Source of the DNA: Clostridiales bacterium
Lineage (GTDB): Bacteria > Bacillota > Clostridia > Lachnospirales > Anaerotignaceae
NCBI GenBank assembly: GCA_018364635.1
Contig: JAGZLR010000022.1
Location: 1-33,465 of the forward strand
Length of the DNA: 33,465 nucleotides
Direction of reading: 5' to 3'
Numbering within the stretch: position 1 is the first letter of the stretch; each line of letters starts with the position of its first letter. The position numbers and the translations under genes were made by a program. Below are positions 1-8,635 of this stretch, in pieces. A model generated the notes under the pieces. It had not been told where the DNA came from, ran no database searches, and worked only from the letters and a program-made list of their open reading frames with translations.

Positions 1-357
1 CTGACCTAAACCACCAAAAAATTGTTTTGCCACAATAATGGCAAATGCACTACCAATAATAGGCATCCACCAAGGTGAAGAGGCTGGTAAGTTCATAGCA
101 AGCAAAAGACCTGTTACAGCTGCAGAAAGATCATATACTGTAACTTTTTTCTTCATTAATTTTTGATATAAGTATTCAAAAAATACAGCTGATGCAATAG
201 AGAGAACTATTGTAATCAGCGCTGGTAAACCGAACCATACAATACCCATAATCGCTGCTGGAGTAAGAGCGATTAAAACGTCTCGCATCACACTTTGAAT
301 AGTATCGTTAGAGCGGACATGAGGGGTACCAGATACGATGATTTTAGAGTAATCCAT
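1..357 (-). CDS. rnfD: Rnf complex subunit D, partial (3' end cut by window edge)
   Basis: Only the first 119 codons are inside the window. The translation begins MDYSKIIVSGTPHVRS and contains several hydrophobic helices, a KKKVTVYDLSAAVTGLL stretch and an LPASSPWWMPIIGSAFAI stretch, typical of the N-terminal half of RnfD. RnfD is the membrane subunit that carries a covalently bound FMN, in a part of the protein outside this window. The Rnf complex couples electron transfer from reduced ferredoxin to NAD+ with export of Na+ or H+. The start is supported by an AAGGGGGAT ribosome binding site and by its position 20 bases after the rnfC stop, so the two genes are co-transcribed. The order rnfC-rnfD is the normal start of the operon, so rnfG, E, A and B should follow beyond the left edge. 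Confidence 0.93.
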   Translation of the reverse strand, partial: MDYSKIIVSGTPHVRSNDTIQSVMRDVLIALTPAAIMGIVWFGLPALITIVLSIASAVFFEYLYQKLMKKKVTVYDLSAAVTGLLLAMNLPASSPWWMPIIGSAFAIIVAKQFFGGLGQ

Positions 358-377
358 TTTGTTTATCCCCCTTATCA

Positions 378-1700
378 TTATTTCTTTCTGCGGCCTGCAA
401 GAATCTTCTTGTAAGAACTAATGGACTGAGCCAACATTCTCTTTGCAGGACAGATATAACTACAGCAGCCGCAAGCGATACAGTCAAGACCATGATCTTT
501 TAAGAATGAATCGCTATCATCGCGCAGTGAACTTGCATTTAACTGGAATGGCATTAAGCCCATTGGACAGTGTTCCACACATCTGCCACAGCGAATGCAA
601 TTACTTTCTTCTGGCAATACAGCTTCACTCTTTGTCAGACATAAAAGACCACTGGATGCCTTTACAGTTGAGACATCTAACGTATAAAGAGATGGGCCCA
701 TCATAGGTCCGCCGGCAATAATTTTACCAGGTTCTTCTTTAAATCCGCCAATTGCGTCTACCAAATCTTTAAATGTCATTCCAACACGGATCTCATAATT
801 TCCAGGATTCTTTACAGCGTTTCCTGTTACTGTCACAATTCTTCTTACAATTGGTGTATTCTCACAGACAGCCTTTTCAATTGCAATGACTGTGTCCACA
901 TTATCTACAATGCAGCCAGCATCTGCAGGCAGCTTACCTGAGAGAACTTCTCTTCCAGTTACTGCATAGATCAAGTGTTTTTCTGAGCCCTGTGGGAATT
1001 TTACGCGAAGAGTCGCTACAGAAATATTGTCGATACCTTCGCAAGCTTTGGTCATAACCTCGATTGCTTTTGGTTTATTATCTTCAATACCAATAACACC
1101 CTTTGCTTCTGGGAAAAGACTTAGTATAATCTGTAAGCCTTTCACAATTTTTTCAGATTGTTCTAACATGAGTCGATAGTCACAGGTAAGATAAGGCTCG
1201 CATTCTGCACCATTAACAATGATGTAATCAATATGCGCATCCTTAGGTGAAAGTTTTACATGTGTTGGGAAACCTGCACCGCCAAGACCTACAACACCGC
1301 CTGCTTTAATTGCAGCGATTATTTCTTCCTTAGACATTTTGGTGTAATCTCTCTTTTCACCAACGCCTTCAGCCACTTCCATTTTTCCATCATTTTCTAC
1401 AACAATCGCTTTTACCATTGCGCCACCTGGAACAAGTACAGGACGAATATCCTTTACTGTACCAGAAACACTGGCAAAAATTGGAGAAGACATAAATGCA
1501 GCGGATTCAGCTATTTTTTGTCCTACCTTGACATAATCTCCAACCTGGACAATTGGGTCGCAAGGCGCACCAATATGCTGGGACATTGGATAAAACAACT
1601 CAGAATTTTCTTTAGGCATAATCTTTTCAATTGGTTTATCACAAGCTAAAGATTTGCCATCTGGTGGATGAACTCCCCGTTTGAACGTTAAAGCTTCCAT
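378..1700 (-). CDS. rnfC: Rnf complex subunit C (NADH/flavin-binding, two 4Fe-4S clusters)
   Basis: A 440-residue RnfC. This peripheral subunit faces the cytoplasm and is thought to exchange electrons with NAD(H). The nucleotide/flavin-binding motif GLGGAGFPTHVK is at residues 138-149. Near the C terminus are two ferredoxin-type motifs: Cys368, 371, 374, 378 and Cys407, 410, 413, 417, enough for two [4Fe-4S] clusters. The protein has the short length of clostridial RnfC and lacks the long C-terminal repeats of some proteobacterial homologues. The start is preceded by a GAGGGGGAT ribosome binding site. It is the first gene of the minus-strand rnf operon, and its promoter must lie in 1701-1927 or read through from the gene at 1928-2473. 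In clostridia this complex is a main energy-conserving enzyme, which implies anaerobic, ferredoxin-based metabolism. Confidence 0.96.
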   Translation of the reverse strand: MEALTFKRGVHPPDGKSLACDKPIEKIMPKENSELFYPMSQHIGAPCDPIVQVGDYVKVGQKIAESAAFMSSPIFASVSGTVKDIRPVLVPGGAMVKAIVVENDGKMEVAEGVGEKRDYTKMSKEEIIAAIKAGGVVGLGGAGFPTHVKLSPKDAHIDYIIVNGAECEPYLTCDYRLMLEQSEKIVKGLQIILSLFPEAKGVIGIEDNKPKAIEVMTKACEGIDNISVATLRVKFPQGSEKHLIYAVTGREVLSGKLPADAGCIVDNVDTVIAIEKAVCENTPIVRRIVTVTGNAVKNPGNYEIRVGMTFKDLVDAIGGFKEEPGKIIAGGPMMGPSLYTLDVSTVKASSGLLCLTKSEAVLPEESNCIRCGRCVEHCPMGLMPFQLNASSLRDDSDSFLKDHGLDCIACGCCSYICPAKRMLAQSISSYKKILAGRRKK

Positions 1701-1927
1701 AGTATCCCCCTCTGTTCATTAATTTTTTTCACCGGCTCCATTCTGAAAAAAGCCGCGAAAAAGGATAAAATTTTATAAAAACATAACTGCATAAAATTTA
1801 ACAGCTACTATTTTAATACAATTTTGTCAACATCTCAATATTAATTGATAAAATTTTTTATTTTATCGTAACTCACTAAAATCTTATAGAAAAAAACCGA
1901 CCTCATAAGCCATTTAAGACATAATTG
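1701..1927. promoter_or_regulatory. rnf upstream region with repeated ATAAAATTT motifs
   Basis: This AT-rich spacer should hold the rnf promoter on the minus strand. I could not place a convincing -35/-10 pair: a TTGACA hexamer at 1830-1825 (minus) has no good -10 at 17 bases. The sequence ATAAAATTT occurs at 1765-1773, 1791-1799 and 1848-1856. The first copy is part of the perfect palindrome ATAAAATTTTAT (1765-1776). The third is the left arm of an inverted repeat, GATAAAAT at 1847-1854 and ATTTTATC at 1860-1867. These could be regulatory sites or simple AT-rich sequence. Confidence 0.35.
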
Positions 1928-2473
1928 TTACGGCTGTCGCAAATTTTCTATCCCTGATTGAATAGTTCCTTTCATCCATTTTTCAATTTCTGGGTCCTTT
2001 GGATCAAAATCACCAATCATTCCCCTTGTCTTTTCTTGGTCAAAGATAAACATTTTTCCATTGTACTTATGCGTGTAAATAAATTCAACATCTGGGTTAT
2101 CTTGAATCAATTCACTCATCATTTCTGCCATATCGCCTAAAGGGGGGCGATCGATATGATTATATTCCATTTCAGCAGTAATGAAAGTTCCTTTCTGCGG
2201 CTCACTTATTAGATGGATATTGCCGCCACAGCACTCACAGGCATGCTTAAATAGTGGTATCCCCAAACCTACGCTCTTTTTCTTTTGCTCCACACGAAAA
2301 GGACGCAAAATTTCCTCAATTTTTTCCCGCGACATTCCTATTCCATCATCTTGGATCACTATTCTCAGACAATTCTCATGAATATTTTCATCCACAGATA
2401 TATGAATTTTTTTTGCATCAGCTTCTACACCATTTTTTACGGATTCCAGAATATAGGATGATACATCCCTCAT
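1928..2473 (-). CDS. GHKL-family ATP-binding protein (histidine-kinase-like ATPase without kinase domain)
   Basis: A 181-residue protein whose first 110 residues form a GHKL (HATPase_c) fold. An N-box-like ESVKNGVEADAKKIHISV opens it, DDGIGM is the G1 box and GLGIPLF the G2 box. There is no HisKA dimerisation helix with a phospho-acceptor histidine, no membrane segment and no receiver domain, so it is not a classical sensor kinase. The last 70 residues are acidic and I recognise no domain there. Small ATPases of this type are often found beside electron-bifurcating hydrogenase or NADH-dehydrogenase genes in clostridia. Here the gene lies directly upstream of rnfC in the same orientation, so a regulatory link to redox genes is an inference. 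An AAAGGAGAT ribosome binding site supports the start. Confidence 0.8.
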   Translation of the reverse strand: MRDVSSYILESVKNGVEADAKKIHISVDENIHENCLRIVIQDDGIGMSREKIEEILRPFRVEQKKKSVGLGIPLFKHACECCGGNIHLISEPQKGTFITAEMEYNHIDRPPLGDMAEMMSELIQDNPDVEFIYTHKYNGKMFIFDQEKTRGMIGDFDPKDPEIEKWMKGTIQSGIENLRQP

Positions 2474-2603
2474 AATTTCAGATCTCCTTTTGCTGTTAAA
2501 TATACAATATCCCGTTATATTTGTAATTCTACTATTAAACGTTATAAATGTAAATGTTAATTCTTGTTAAAAACATTCCAACCTGACATACCACATTGTA
2601 TAG

Positions 2604-2632
2604 TTCCAATCCCTGCAAAAATATAGTATAAT
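2604..2632 (+). promoter_or_regulatory. Probable sigma-70 promoter of rpoN
   Basis: A perfect TATAAT -10 hexamer lies at 2627-2632, with a weak TTCCAA -35 hexamer 17 bases upstream at 2604-2609. It is about 50 bases ahead of the rpoN start, and no gene lies between. Confidence 0.5.
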
Positions 2633-2684
2633 CTAGATAAAGAAAACTTCTAATCTATCTTTCAATAGAAGGAGGGAAACAGCA

Positions 2685-4046
2685 ATGATGGATCTCTCTC
2701 TTGTCACAGCACAAAAAATGGTCTTGTCGCAAAAAATGAGACAATCTGCAGAAATCCTCCAAATGAGTTCCACCGATCTGATAGAATATATAAAAGAACT
2801 TTCTATAGACAACCCTGTTGTTGACTATGATGAACCCCGCCTGGAAGATTCAAAATTCGATCTATTAAAGAAAAAATTAGATTGGTTGGACTCTACAGAT
2901 GAACAAAATAAAACTTATTATGCAGAAGAAAAAGAAGACGAAAAAGACAATGATATGTGGAAGTTCAAAGAATCTGACAGACAAAACCTAGAAGATTTTT
3001 TAATGGAACAAATTAACGTCCTAGCCATTAATAAGCAGGAACAGACGATTGCCTACTATATTGTAGAATGCATGGACAACAACGGTTATTTAACAGAGAA
3101 TGATGTCTCCATTAGTAATCAACTAGGAGTAAGTTTAGAAGATGTCAGAAAAGTGATTCAAATCATACAATCATTGGACCCACCTGGTGTAGGTGCCACT
3201 TCTTTAAAGGAATGCCTGCTCCTACAACTGAAAAGACTTCCTTCTGCTAATCCCCTTGCAGAAAGAATTATTCAGTCAGAATTGGAGACTCTTGGAAAAA
3301 ATCAGCTGCATATCATTGCCAAACATTTGAAAGTTTCTATAGAAAAAGTTACTACAGCCTGCGAAATTATCAAAAACTTAAATCCAAAACCAGGCAATAG
3401 TTTTTTTTCTGGAGAATCGCCAAAGTATATCATCCCAGATGCCACTGTAGAAAAAAGGGATAGTACATATATTGTCTTGTTAAATGATTTCTTTTTCCCT
3501 AAAATTCGAATCAGTAATTTCTATAAAAATTTAATCGGCAATGACAGCTCTACTGATACCCAAAATTATGTGTATGATAAAATTAGGCAGGCAGAATGGG
3601 CTGTAAAATGCATTTCTCGCCGCAATTCAACATTAATTGAAACTATACAGACAATTGTAGATATCCAGCGAGACTTCTTTGACTTTGGGCCCGGTAATCT
3701 TCATCCTATGAAGCTTAATGATATTTCAGCACAGCTAAATATTCACGAGTCCACCGTTAGCCGTGCTATAAAAGAGAAATATATTCAGTGCAGCTGGGGC
3801 GTATTCCCTCTAAACTATTTCTTTGTTTCTAGTATACATACCAGATCATCCGAAGAGACTACGCCTGAAAAGATTAAAAGTCAGATTCAAGATATTCTTA
3901 GCAAAGAAGATCCCTCTGCCCCATTAAGCGATCGCTGTATTACAGAAGATTTAAACCAACGAGGATTTGAAATCTCTCGCCGTACTGTAGCTAAGTATCG
4001 AGAAGCTATGGGTATCCCTGGTGCCGGAGGGCGAAAACGCTACTAA
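2685..4046 (+). CDS. rpoN: RNA polymerase sigma-54 factor
   Basis: A 453-residue sigma-54. The N-terminal region I, rich in Gln and Leu (QKMVLSQKMRQSAEILQMS), normally contacts enhancer-binding ATPases. The acidic region II follows, then the core-binding domain (from about residue 95) and a helix-turn-helix near LNIHESTVSRAI. The C-terminal RpoN box, which reads the -24 promoter element, is SRRTVAKYRE at residues 431-440, one residue different from the usual ARRTVAKYRE. A GAAGGAGGG ribosome binding site precedes the start; the second codon is also ATG, so initiation could be one codon later. The gene stands alone with its own promoter and terminator. Sigma-54 needs bacterial enhancer-binding proteins, and none is encoded in this window. 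Confidence 0.96.
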   Translation: MMDLSLVTAQKMVLSQKMRQSAEILQMSSTDLIEYIKELSIDNPVVDYDEPRLEDSKFDLLKKKLDWLDSTDEQNKTYYAEEKEDEKDNDMWKFKESDRQNLEDFLMEQINVLAINKQEQTIAYYIVECMDNNGYLTENDVSISNQLGVSLEDVRKVIQIIQSLDPPGVGATSLKECLLLQLKRLPSANPLAERIIQSELETLGKNQLHIIAKHLKVSIEKVTTACEIIKNLNPKPGNSFFSGESPKYIIPDATVEKRDSTYIVLLNDFFFPKIRISNFYKNLIGNDSSTDTQNYVYDKIRQAEWAVKCISRRNSTLIETIQTIVDIQRDFFDFGPGNLHPMKLNDISAQLNIHESTVSRAIKEKYIQCSWGVFPLNYFFVSSIHTRSSEETTPEKIKSQIQDILSKEDPSAPLSDRCITEDLNQRGFEISRRTVAKYREAMGIPGAGGRKRY

Positions 4047-4063
4047 AAAATATATAAAAGATC

Positions 4064-4088
4064 AGCCGGATATTATTCCGGCTTTTTC
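4064..4088 (+). terminator. Rho-independent terminator of rpoN
   Basis: A 7-bp perfect stem, AGCCGGA (4064-4070) with TCCGGCT (4077-4083), has a six-base loop and is followed by a short T run. It begins 17 bases after the rpoN stop codon. Confidence 0.85.
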
Positions 4089-4129
4089 AAATTTTCTTAA
4101 AAAGACTTTTAGAAAGGAGCCTTCTTCTT

Positions 4130-5560
4130 ATGGATAAACTATTTCAAATCTCATTAGATAGAACTTCATCTATCCCCATCTATCGTCAATTAGGCGATAT
4201 CATTTATACTTGGATTCAGCATGGGACTCTGCTATCTAATTACAAACTACCTCCAATCCGCTCTTTATCAAAACATTTAAACATTAATACAGCAACCGTC
4301 GTAGCTGCTTATCGGTACTTAGAGCAAAAAAAAGCAGTATATACTAGAACAGGAAGTGGAACGTTTGTTTCTCCAATCCCACTTGATAATATACCAGAAC
4401 CTTTAATAGAAGATAACTTAGCTGACATTGAAACAAGAAGCAGAGACATATCAGCCGGTAAAATTAATTTTGCAGATACCTCTCTTCCAGACTCTTTATT
4501 TCCAGTTGAGGACTTTCGTCTTGTTATCGACCATCTTTTAGAGATAGAAAAAGGAAACGCTTTTCGGTATACGGAAAGTCAAGGATACTTTCCATTACGA
4601 GAATCCCTTTCTCGCCTTTTAGAAAATTATCACATTACAGCACCGCCACAAAATATTTTAATTGTATCTGGTGCTCAACAGGGGATTGATATTATTTCAA
4701 AAGCAATGCTTCAATATGGCGATATTATTTTTATGGAAACACCGACATTTTATGGCGCAGCAGCATCCTTTCTGTCCCGCGGCGGACAAATTATAGAGAT
4801 ACCTTTGGAAAATGATGGAATGGATTTGGATTTATTAGAAAATTTGTTAAAACTTTATCACCCCAAATTTATCTACACAATGGCATATTTTCAAACTCCT
4901 ACTGGCATCTCTTATTCCATGGCTAAAAAACGCCGTCTGATTGATCTTGCAAATCAATATGGAACTTATATTATCGAAGATGACAATCTTTATGATTTTA
5001 ATTATACCAACGAATCTCCTGTCCCATTCAAGGCCTTAGATTATCAAAACCGTGTGATCTATATCAAAAGTTTCTCCAAAATACTGATGCCTGGCCTCCG
5101 CATCGGCTGTATGGTTTTACCACAAAAAATTCTGCGACATGTAACTGCTGCAAAATATACAACAGATCGATCCACCTCAGGATTTCTTCAAAAGTCTTTC
5201 GATCTCTATCTAAAGCAAAATAACTGGTCTTCTCATATCCAGTCTATGTGCCAATATGGTAAAAACCGATATCATACCTGTATTCGAGCAGCTAAACGTT
5301 ACTTACCTGATGGGACCTTTTATCGCCTTCCAGAGGGTGGGAACAGCCTATGGATAAAAATTAATAATTTAATTAATGTAGAAACTCTGTGTCATAATCT
5401 GGATACCAAAGGAGTCATTCTTTCTCCAGGCAATTTATATACACTCTCTCACCAAGAGAACCATCATATTAGATTGTGTTTTACCTCATTAAACAGTGAT
5501 CAAATCGAAGTTGGTATGAAACGTTTCGGGGAAACTTTGAGAATACTGGAAAATAAATAA
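4130..5560 (+). CDS. MocR/PdxR-type transcriptional regulator (GntR HTH fused to aminotransferase-like domain)
   Basis: A 476-residue fusion. Residues 10-80 are a GntR-type winged helix (PIYRQLGDIIYTWIQHG, then LPPIRSLSKHLNINTATVVAAYRYLEQ and RTGSGTFV). From about residue 110 to the end it has the fold-type I aminotransferase domain. The PLP-binding lysine is K317 in SFSK, and the cofactor-contacting Asp pair is D284/D285. The family's usual NPTG signature appears as TPTG at about 256-259. Proteins of this type bind PLP and an amino-acid-like ligand and control vitamin B6, GABA, taurine or amino-acid genes; which applies here cannot be told. The gene has its own ribosome binding site (AAAGGAG) and is isolated between the rpoN terminator and a promoter at 5592. 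Its target is not evident from the neighbours. Confidence 0.92.
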   Translation: MDKLFQISLDRTSSIPIYRQLGDIIYTWIQHGTLLSNYKLPPIRSLSKHLNINTATVVAAYRYLEQKKAVYTRTGSGTFVSPIPLDNIPEPLIEDNLADIETRSRDISAGKINFADTSLPDSLFPVEDFRLVIDHLLEIEKGNAFRYTESQGYFPLRESLSRLLENYHITAPPQNILIVSGAQQGIDIISKAMLQYGDIIFMETPTFYGAAASFLSRGGQIIEIPLENDGMDLDLLENLLKLYHPKFIYTMAYFQTPTGISYSMAKKRRLIDLANQYGTYIIEDDNLYDFNYTNESPVPFKALDYQNRVIYIKSFSKILMPGLRIGCMVLPQKILRHVTAAKYTTDRSTSGFLQKSFDLYLKQNNWSSHIQSMCQYGKNRYHTCIRAAKRYLPDGTFYRLPEGGNSLWIKINNLINVETLCHNLDTKGVILSPGNLYTLSHQENHHIRLCFTSLNSDQIEVGMKRFGETLRILENK

Positions 5561-5591
5561 TCCCAAAGATATACAAGTAGTCGAAAAAAAT

Positions 5592-5599
5592 GTTATAAT
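5592..5599 (+). promoter_or_regulatory. Extended -10 promoter for the DUF4321-maf pair
   Basis: TGTTATAAT is an extended -10 (TGnTATAAT) lying 47 bases before the DUF4321 start. No clear -35 is visible, which is acceptable for an extended -10 promoter. Confidence 0.5.
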
Positions 5600-5645
5600 A
5601 ACACAGAAAATGATTTTCACTAAAATTAGAAATGGAGGAATATTT

Positions 5646-5903
5646 ATGAAAGGAATGACCAAAAATTACAGTATGCTCATTCTTCTCATGTTAGCAGGCA
5701 TTGTAATAGGAGGTTTTATCGGCGAGTATTTAGGCAAAGTTCCTTATCTTAGCTGGCTTAGCTATGGAAAAGAATTTGGCCTCACCTCTCCTTTCATTTT
5801 AGATCTATATGTTATCAAAATGCAATTTGCCTTGACAATTCGTTTCACCATTGCCGGAATCATTGGCATTATTCTTGCGTTTTTCACATATAGACATATT
5901 TAA
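5646..5903 (+). CDS. DUF4321 family small membrane protein
   Basis: An 85-residue protein from the ATG at 5646, chosen because AATGGAGG sits seven bases upstream. The same frame opens earlier at 5610, but that start has no ribosome binding site. Two hydrophobic segments, about residues 9-26 (MLILLMLAGIVIGGFIGEYL) and 60-80, flank a short loop, so both are predicted to cross the membrane. Length and pattern fit DUF4321, a family of unknown function found in clostridia, commonly near maf and the mre genes as here. maf follows after 14 bases, so the two are probably co-transcribed. Confidence 0.8.
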   Translation: MKGMTKNYSMLILLMLAGIVIGGFIGEYLGKVPYLSWLSYGKEFGLTSPFILDLYVIKMQFALTIRFTIAGIIGIILAFFTYRHI

Positions 5904-5917
5904 CTGGAGGATTTTAC

Positions 5918-6523
5918 ATGGAAAGAATTTATCTTGCCTCTTCTTCACCGCGGCGAAAGGAACTGCTTGAAATGGCGGGTATCCCTTTTGAGGTTATAAA
6001 AAATGATATAGACGAAAGGATTGATCCCTCCACTCCTTTGACACACTGGGCGCAAAAAGTCGCGGAGAAAAAAGCTGTAAATGCTATATCTAAAGTATCT
6101 AGTCCGTCAATCGTTGTGAGTGCTGATACCATCGTAGTTTTAGACGGTCGACTGTTGCAAAAACCTAAAAATAAAACAGAAGCAATTGAAATGTTAACTT
6201 TTCTATCTGGTCAAACACATACAGTTTATACAGGCGTTGCTATCCTCTATAAAAAGACTGATGGAACCTATGAATCAGATCTATTTACCTGCACCACAGA
6301 CGTAACAATGTATCAATTATCTCGCCGATTAATAGAACAATATGTATCCACAGGCGAACCAGTGGATAAAGCAGGGGCATATGGTATTCAGCAAAAAGGA
6401 TCTTGTCTTGTTCGCTCTATCCACGGCGACTATTTTACAGTTGTCGGCCTGCCTATTGGTGAAGTATGTCGTAAACTTCAGGCTCATGCAGTAGACTTTA
6501 CAGAAAATTGGAGTATTTTATAA
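5918..6523 (+). CDS. maf: Maf family nucleotide pyrophosphatase
   Basis: A 201-residue Maf/YhdE-type protein. The family hydrolyses non-canonical or surplus nucleoside triphosphates (dTTP, UTP and modified forms) to monophosphates and has been linked to septum formation. The N-terminal signature LASSSPRRKELLEMAG is at residues 6-21, and the SADTIVVLDG motif near residue 70 carries the catalytic aspartate. A GGAGG ribosome binding site lies just ahead. In many clostridia maf precedes radC and mreBCD; here maf leads straight to mreB and no radC is present. A separate promoter follows before mreB, so the mre operon need not depend on transcription through maf. Confidence 0.94.
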   Translation: MERIYLASSSPRRKELLEMAGIPFEVIKNDIDERIDPSTPLTHWAQKVAEKKAVNAISKVSSPSIVVSADTIVVLDGRLLQKPKNKTEAIEMLTFLSGQTHTVYTGVAILYKKTDGTYESDLFTCTTDVTMYQLSRRLIEQYVSTGEPVDKAGAYGIQQKGSCLVRSIHGDYFTVVGLPIGEVCRKLQAHAVDFTENWSIL

Positions 6524-6566
6524 TGATAAATTAATAAAATTTTATTGTTTCTCCTATTTACAAATA

Positions 6567-6595
6567 TTGAAATCATAGAGAAAAAGAGGTATCAT
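6567..6595 (+). promoter_or_regulatory. Sigma-70 promoter of the mre operon
   Basis: TTGAAA at 6567-6572, an ideal 17-base spacer, then TATCAT at 6590-6595, about 85 bases before mreB. A perfect 14-base palindrome, AATAAAATTTTATT (6533-6546), lies just upstream of the -35 element. Confidence 0.65.
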
Positions 6596-6680
6596 ACTTT
6601 TATTATGGAGTTCACAGCTCTTAAAATTTGACAGAAAAAGACTGAAATTTTATCAGTAGAGGAAAGAGAGGAGTTTCAAC

Positions 6681-7709
6681 ATGTTCACCAAAGACATGGG
6701 TATAGACCTTGGAACTGCAAACACGCTCGTATACGTACGCGGAAAAGGCATCGTAGTAAACGAACCGTCTGTAGTCGCAATAAATACAGAAACACGAGAA
6801 ATCTTAGCAGTAGGCAACGAAGCAAAGGAAATGATTGGACGAACACCAGGCAATATTATCGCTATCCGTCCGATGAAAGATGGCGTTATCGCTGATTTTG
6901 AGACAACGCAAGCGATGCTCAAATATTTTATCAGCAAAGCGTATACGCGTTCAATGTTCGGACCAAAGCCACGCGTTGTAGTCTGTGTTCCATCAGGCGC
7001 CACAGAAGTTGAAAAACGCGCCATCATAGAAGCTACTATAGCAGCAGGTGCAAAAGATCGAGACGCCTATTTGGTAGAAGAACCAATGGCAGCAGCAATC
7101 GGCGCAGGCCTTCCTGTGGAAGAGCCCACTGGCAATATGATTGTGGATATTGGTGGCGGAACTAGCGAAGTAGCAGTCATCTCTTTAGGGGGTATTGTCA
7201 CAAGCACTTCTCTGCGTGTAGCTGGAGACGAACTGGATAACTGTATTGTTAGTTATATTAAAAAAGAGTATTCTCTCGCTATTGGCGACCGTACAGCAGA
7301 AGAAATTAAGATTAAAATTGGTTGCGCTTTCCCAAAAGATTCAGAAGAAACTATGGAAATCCGCGGAAGAGATTTAATTATGGGTCTTCCAAAAACTATC
7401 ACCATCAATTCTTCAGAAATCTTGGAAGCCCTCCATGAACCAGTATATTCCATTATTGATACAATTAAACAGACTTTGGAGGCCACTCCCCCAGAGCTTG
7501 CTAGTGATATTATGGAATGTGGCATTACTCTAACTGGAGGTGGTGCTAATCTTTCCGGTCTTGATCAACTAATTACAAAAGAAACTGGAATTCCAGTCAA
7601 CATAGGTAACGAGCCTTTAAACTGTGTAGTTATGGGAACAGGTCTTGTGTTAGAGCACTTAGATACACTAAAATCAGTGCTCATTTCCCCTAGAAAATTA
7701 AGAATGTAA
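6681..7709 (+). CDS. mreB: Rod shape-determining protein MreB/Mbl (bacterial actin)
   Basis: A 342-residue MreB-family actin that forms membrane-associated filaments and organises the elongation machinery for peptidoglycan. The phosphate-1 loop is near the N terminus (GIDLGTANTLVYVRGKGIV). The phosphate-2 loop is NMIVDIGGGTSEVAVISLGG, and the adenosine motif is GITLTGGGANLSGLDQLI. Length is normal. It is the first gene of the mreBCD-mrdA set and has a good ribosome binding site (GAGAGGAG). Local A-C rich codon choice in the first third (for example GCA, CGA, ACA) looks like ordinary high-expression usage. Mbl and MreB paralogues cannot be separated reliably from one sequence, so the symbol is a family-level call. 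Confidence 0.95.
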   Translation: MFTKDMGIDLGTANTLVYVRGKGIVVNEPSVVAINTETREILAVGNEAKEMIGRTPGNIIAIRPMKDGVIADFETTQAMLKYFISKAYTRSMFGPKPRVVVCVPSGATEVEKRAIIEATIAAGAKDRDAYLVEEPMAAAIGAGLPVEEPTGNMIVDIGGGTSEVAVISLGGIVTSTSLRVAGDELDNCIVSYIKKEYSLAIGDRTAEEIKIKIGCAFPKDSEETMEIRGRDLIMGLPKTITINSSEILEALHEPVYSIIDTIKQTLEATPPELASDIMECGITLTGGGANLSGLDQLITKETGIPVNIGNEPLNCVVMGTGLVLEHLDTLKSVLISPRKLRM

Positions 7710-7726
7710 GCTGGGAGAGTTTAACT

Positions 7727-8629
7727 TTGCTTGAGTTTTTGAAAACATATAAAAAACAAATACTAATTTTGATTGCTGTATTCCTGGCAATTTGCGCACT
7801 TTTTACTGCCGGAAAAAATAGCCGTATTCCGCTGATTCAAAATACCATTGGCGTAGTTATTGCACCTGTAGAGAAGGTAATTACAAGTTGCGAAAATTGG
7901 ATCAGCGAAAAAATTAGCTGGATTTTTTCTGATCTCAACTTGGAGGAAGAAAATAAGCAGTTGAAAGAAAAAATCGCTCAACTGGAAACGGATAATAAAC
8001 GACTTTCCCTTTATGAAGAACAAAACCGCTTGCTGTCAGATCTATTGAATATTTCTCAAAAATATTCTGCATATCATACCTTTGGTACACAGATTATTGG
8101 AAAAGATCCAGGGAATTGGTATAATACTTTCCTCATTGATAAAGGTACAAAAGATGGTGTTGACAATGACATGGTCCTTACCACCTCGGGAGGTCTAGTG
8201 GGCAGAGTAATCGATTGCGGCATCTCATCATCCAAAGCAGAAACGATCATCGATAGCCGCAGTTCTGTTTCAGCTATGAGCCTGCGTACAGGAGATTTAG
8301 GCGTAGTGAAAGGTGATTATACCCTCATGAACAGCGGCCTTTGCCGAATGGAATATATTGATACAGAAGCAGACATTATGGAAGGAGACGAAATTGTCAC
8401 CTCTCATCTTAGTGATGTTTATCCTCCTGGAATTAGTATTGGATATGTCAAAGAAATCCAGCAAGACAGTAATGGACTGACAAAATATGCTATTATTCAG
8501 CCACAAGTTGACTTCAAACATCTAGATACATTGCTTGTGATTGATAAAAACACCCCTGTCGCACCTACAGATTCCTTAACTTCTAACAGTCAAAATACTG
8601 CTGTTAGCGATAACTCGGAAGGAGAATAA
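7727..8629 (+). CDS. mreC: Rod shape-determining protein MreC
   Basis: A 300-residue MreC, the bitopic protein that links cytoplasmic MreB to the extracellular penicillin-binding protein. It has a short cytoplasmic N terminus, one membrane helix at about residues 11-29 and a coiled coil at about residues 68-106 (LEEENKQLKEKIAQLETDNKRL). The beta-rich periplasmic-type domain follows (GKDPGNWYNTFLIDKGTKDGV; TSGGLVGRV). The start is a TTG codon at 7727, after a GGGAGAG ribosome binding site; no ATG fits as well. The last 25 residues are polar, rich in Ser and Asn. It lies 17 bases after mreB, clearly in the same operon. Confidence 0.93.
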   Translation: MLEFLKTYKKQILILIAVFLAICALFTAGKNSRIPLIQNTIGVVIAPVEKVITSCENWISEKISWIFSDLNLEEENKQLKEKIAQLETDNKRLSLYEEQNRLLSDLLNISQKYSAYHTFGTQIIGKDPGNWYNTFLIDKGTKDGVDNDMVLTTSGGLVGRVIDCGISSSKAETIIDSRSSVSAMSLRTGDLGVVKGDYTLMNSGLCRMEYIDTEADIMEGDEIVTSHLSDVYPPGISIGYVKEIQQDSNGLTKYAIIQPQVDFKHLDTLLVIDKNTPVAPTDSLTSNSQNTAVSDNSEGE

Positions 8630-8635
8630 TAAATC

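Noticed and set aside
443..706. Plus-strand open frames opposite rnfC (also 1260-1649)
   Set aside because: They are antisense shadows of a clear rnfC coding sequence, with no ribosome binding site or recognisable protein.
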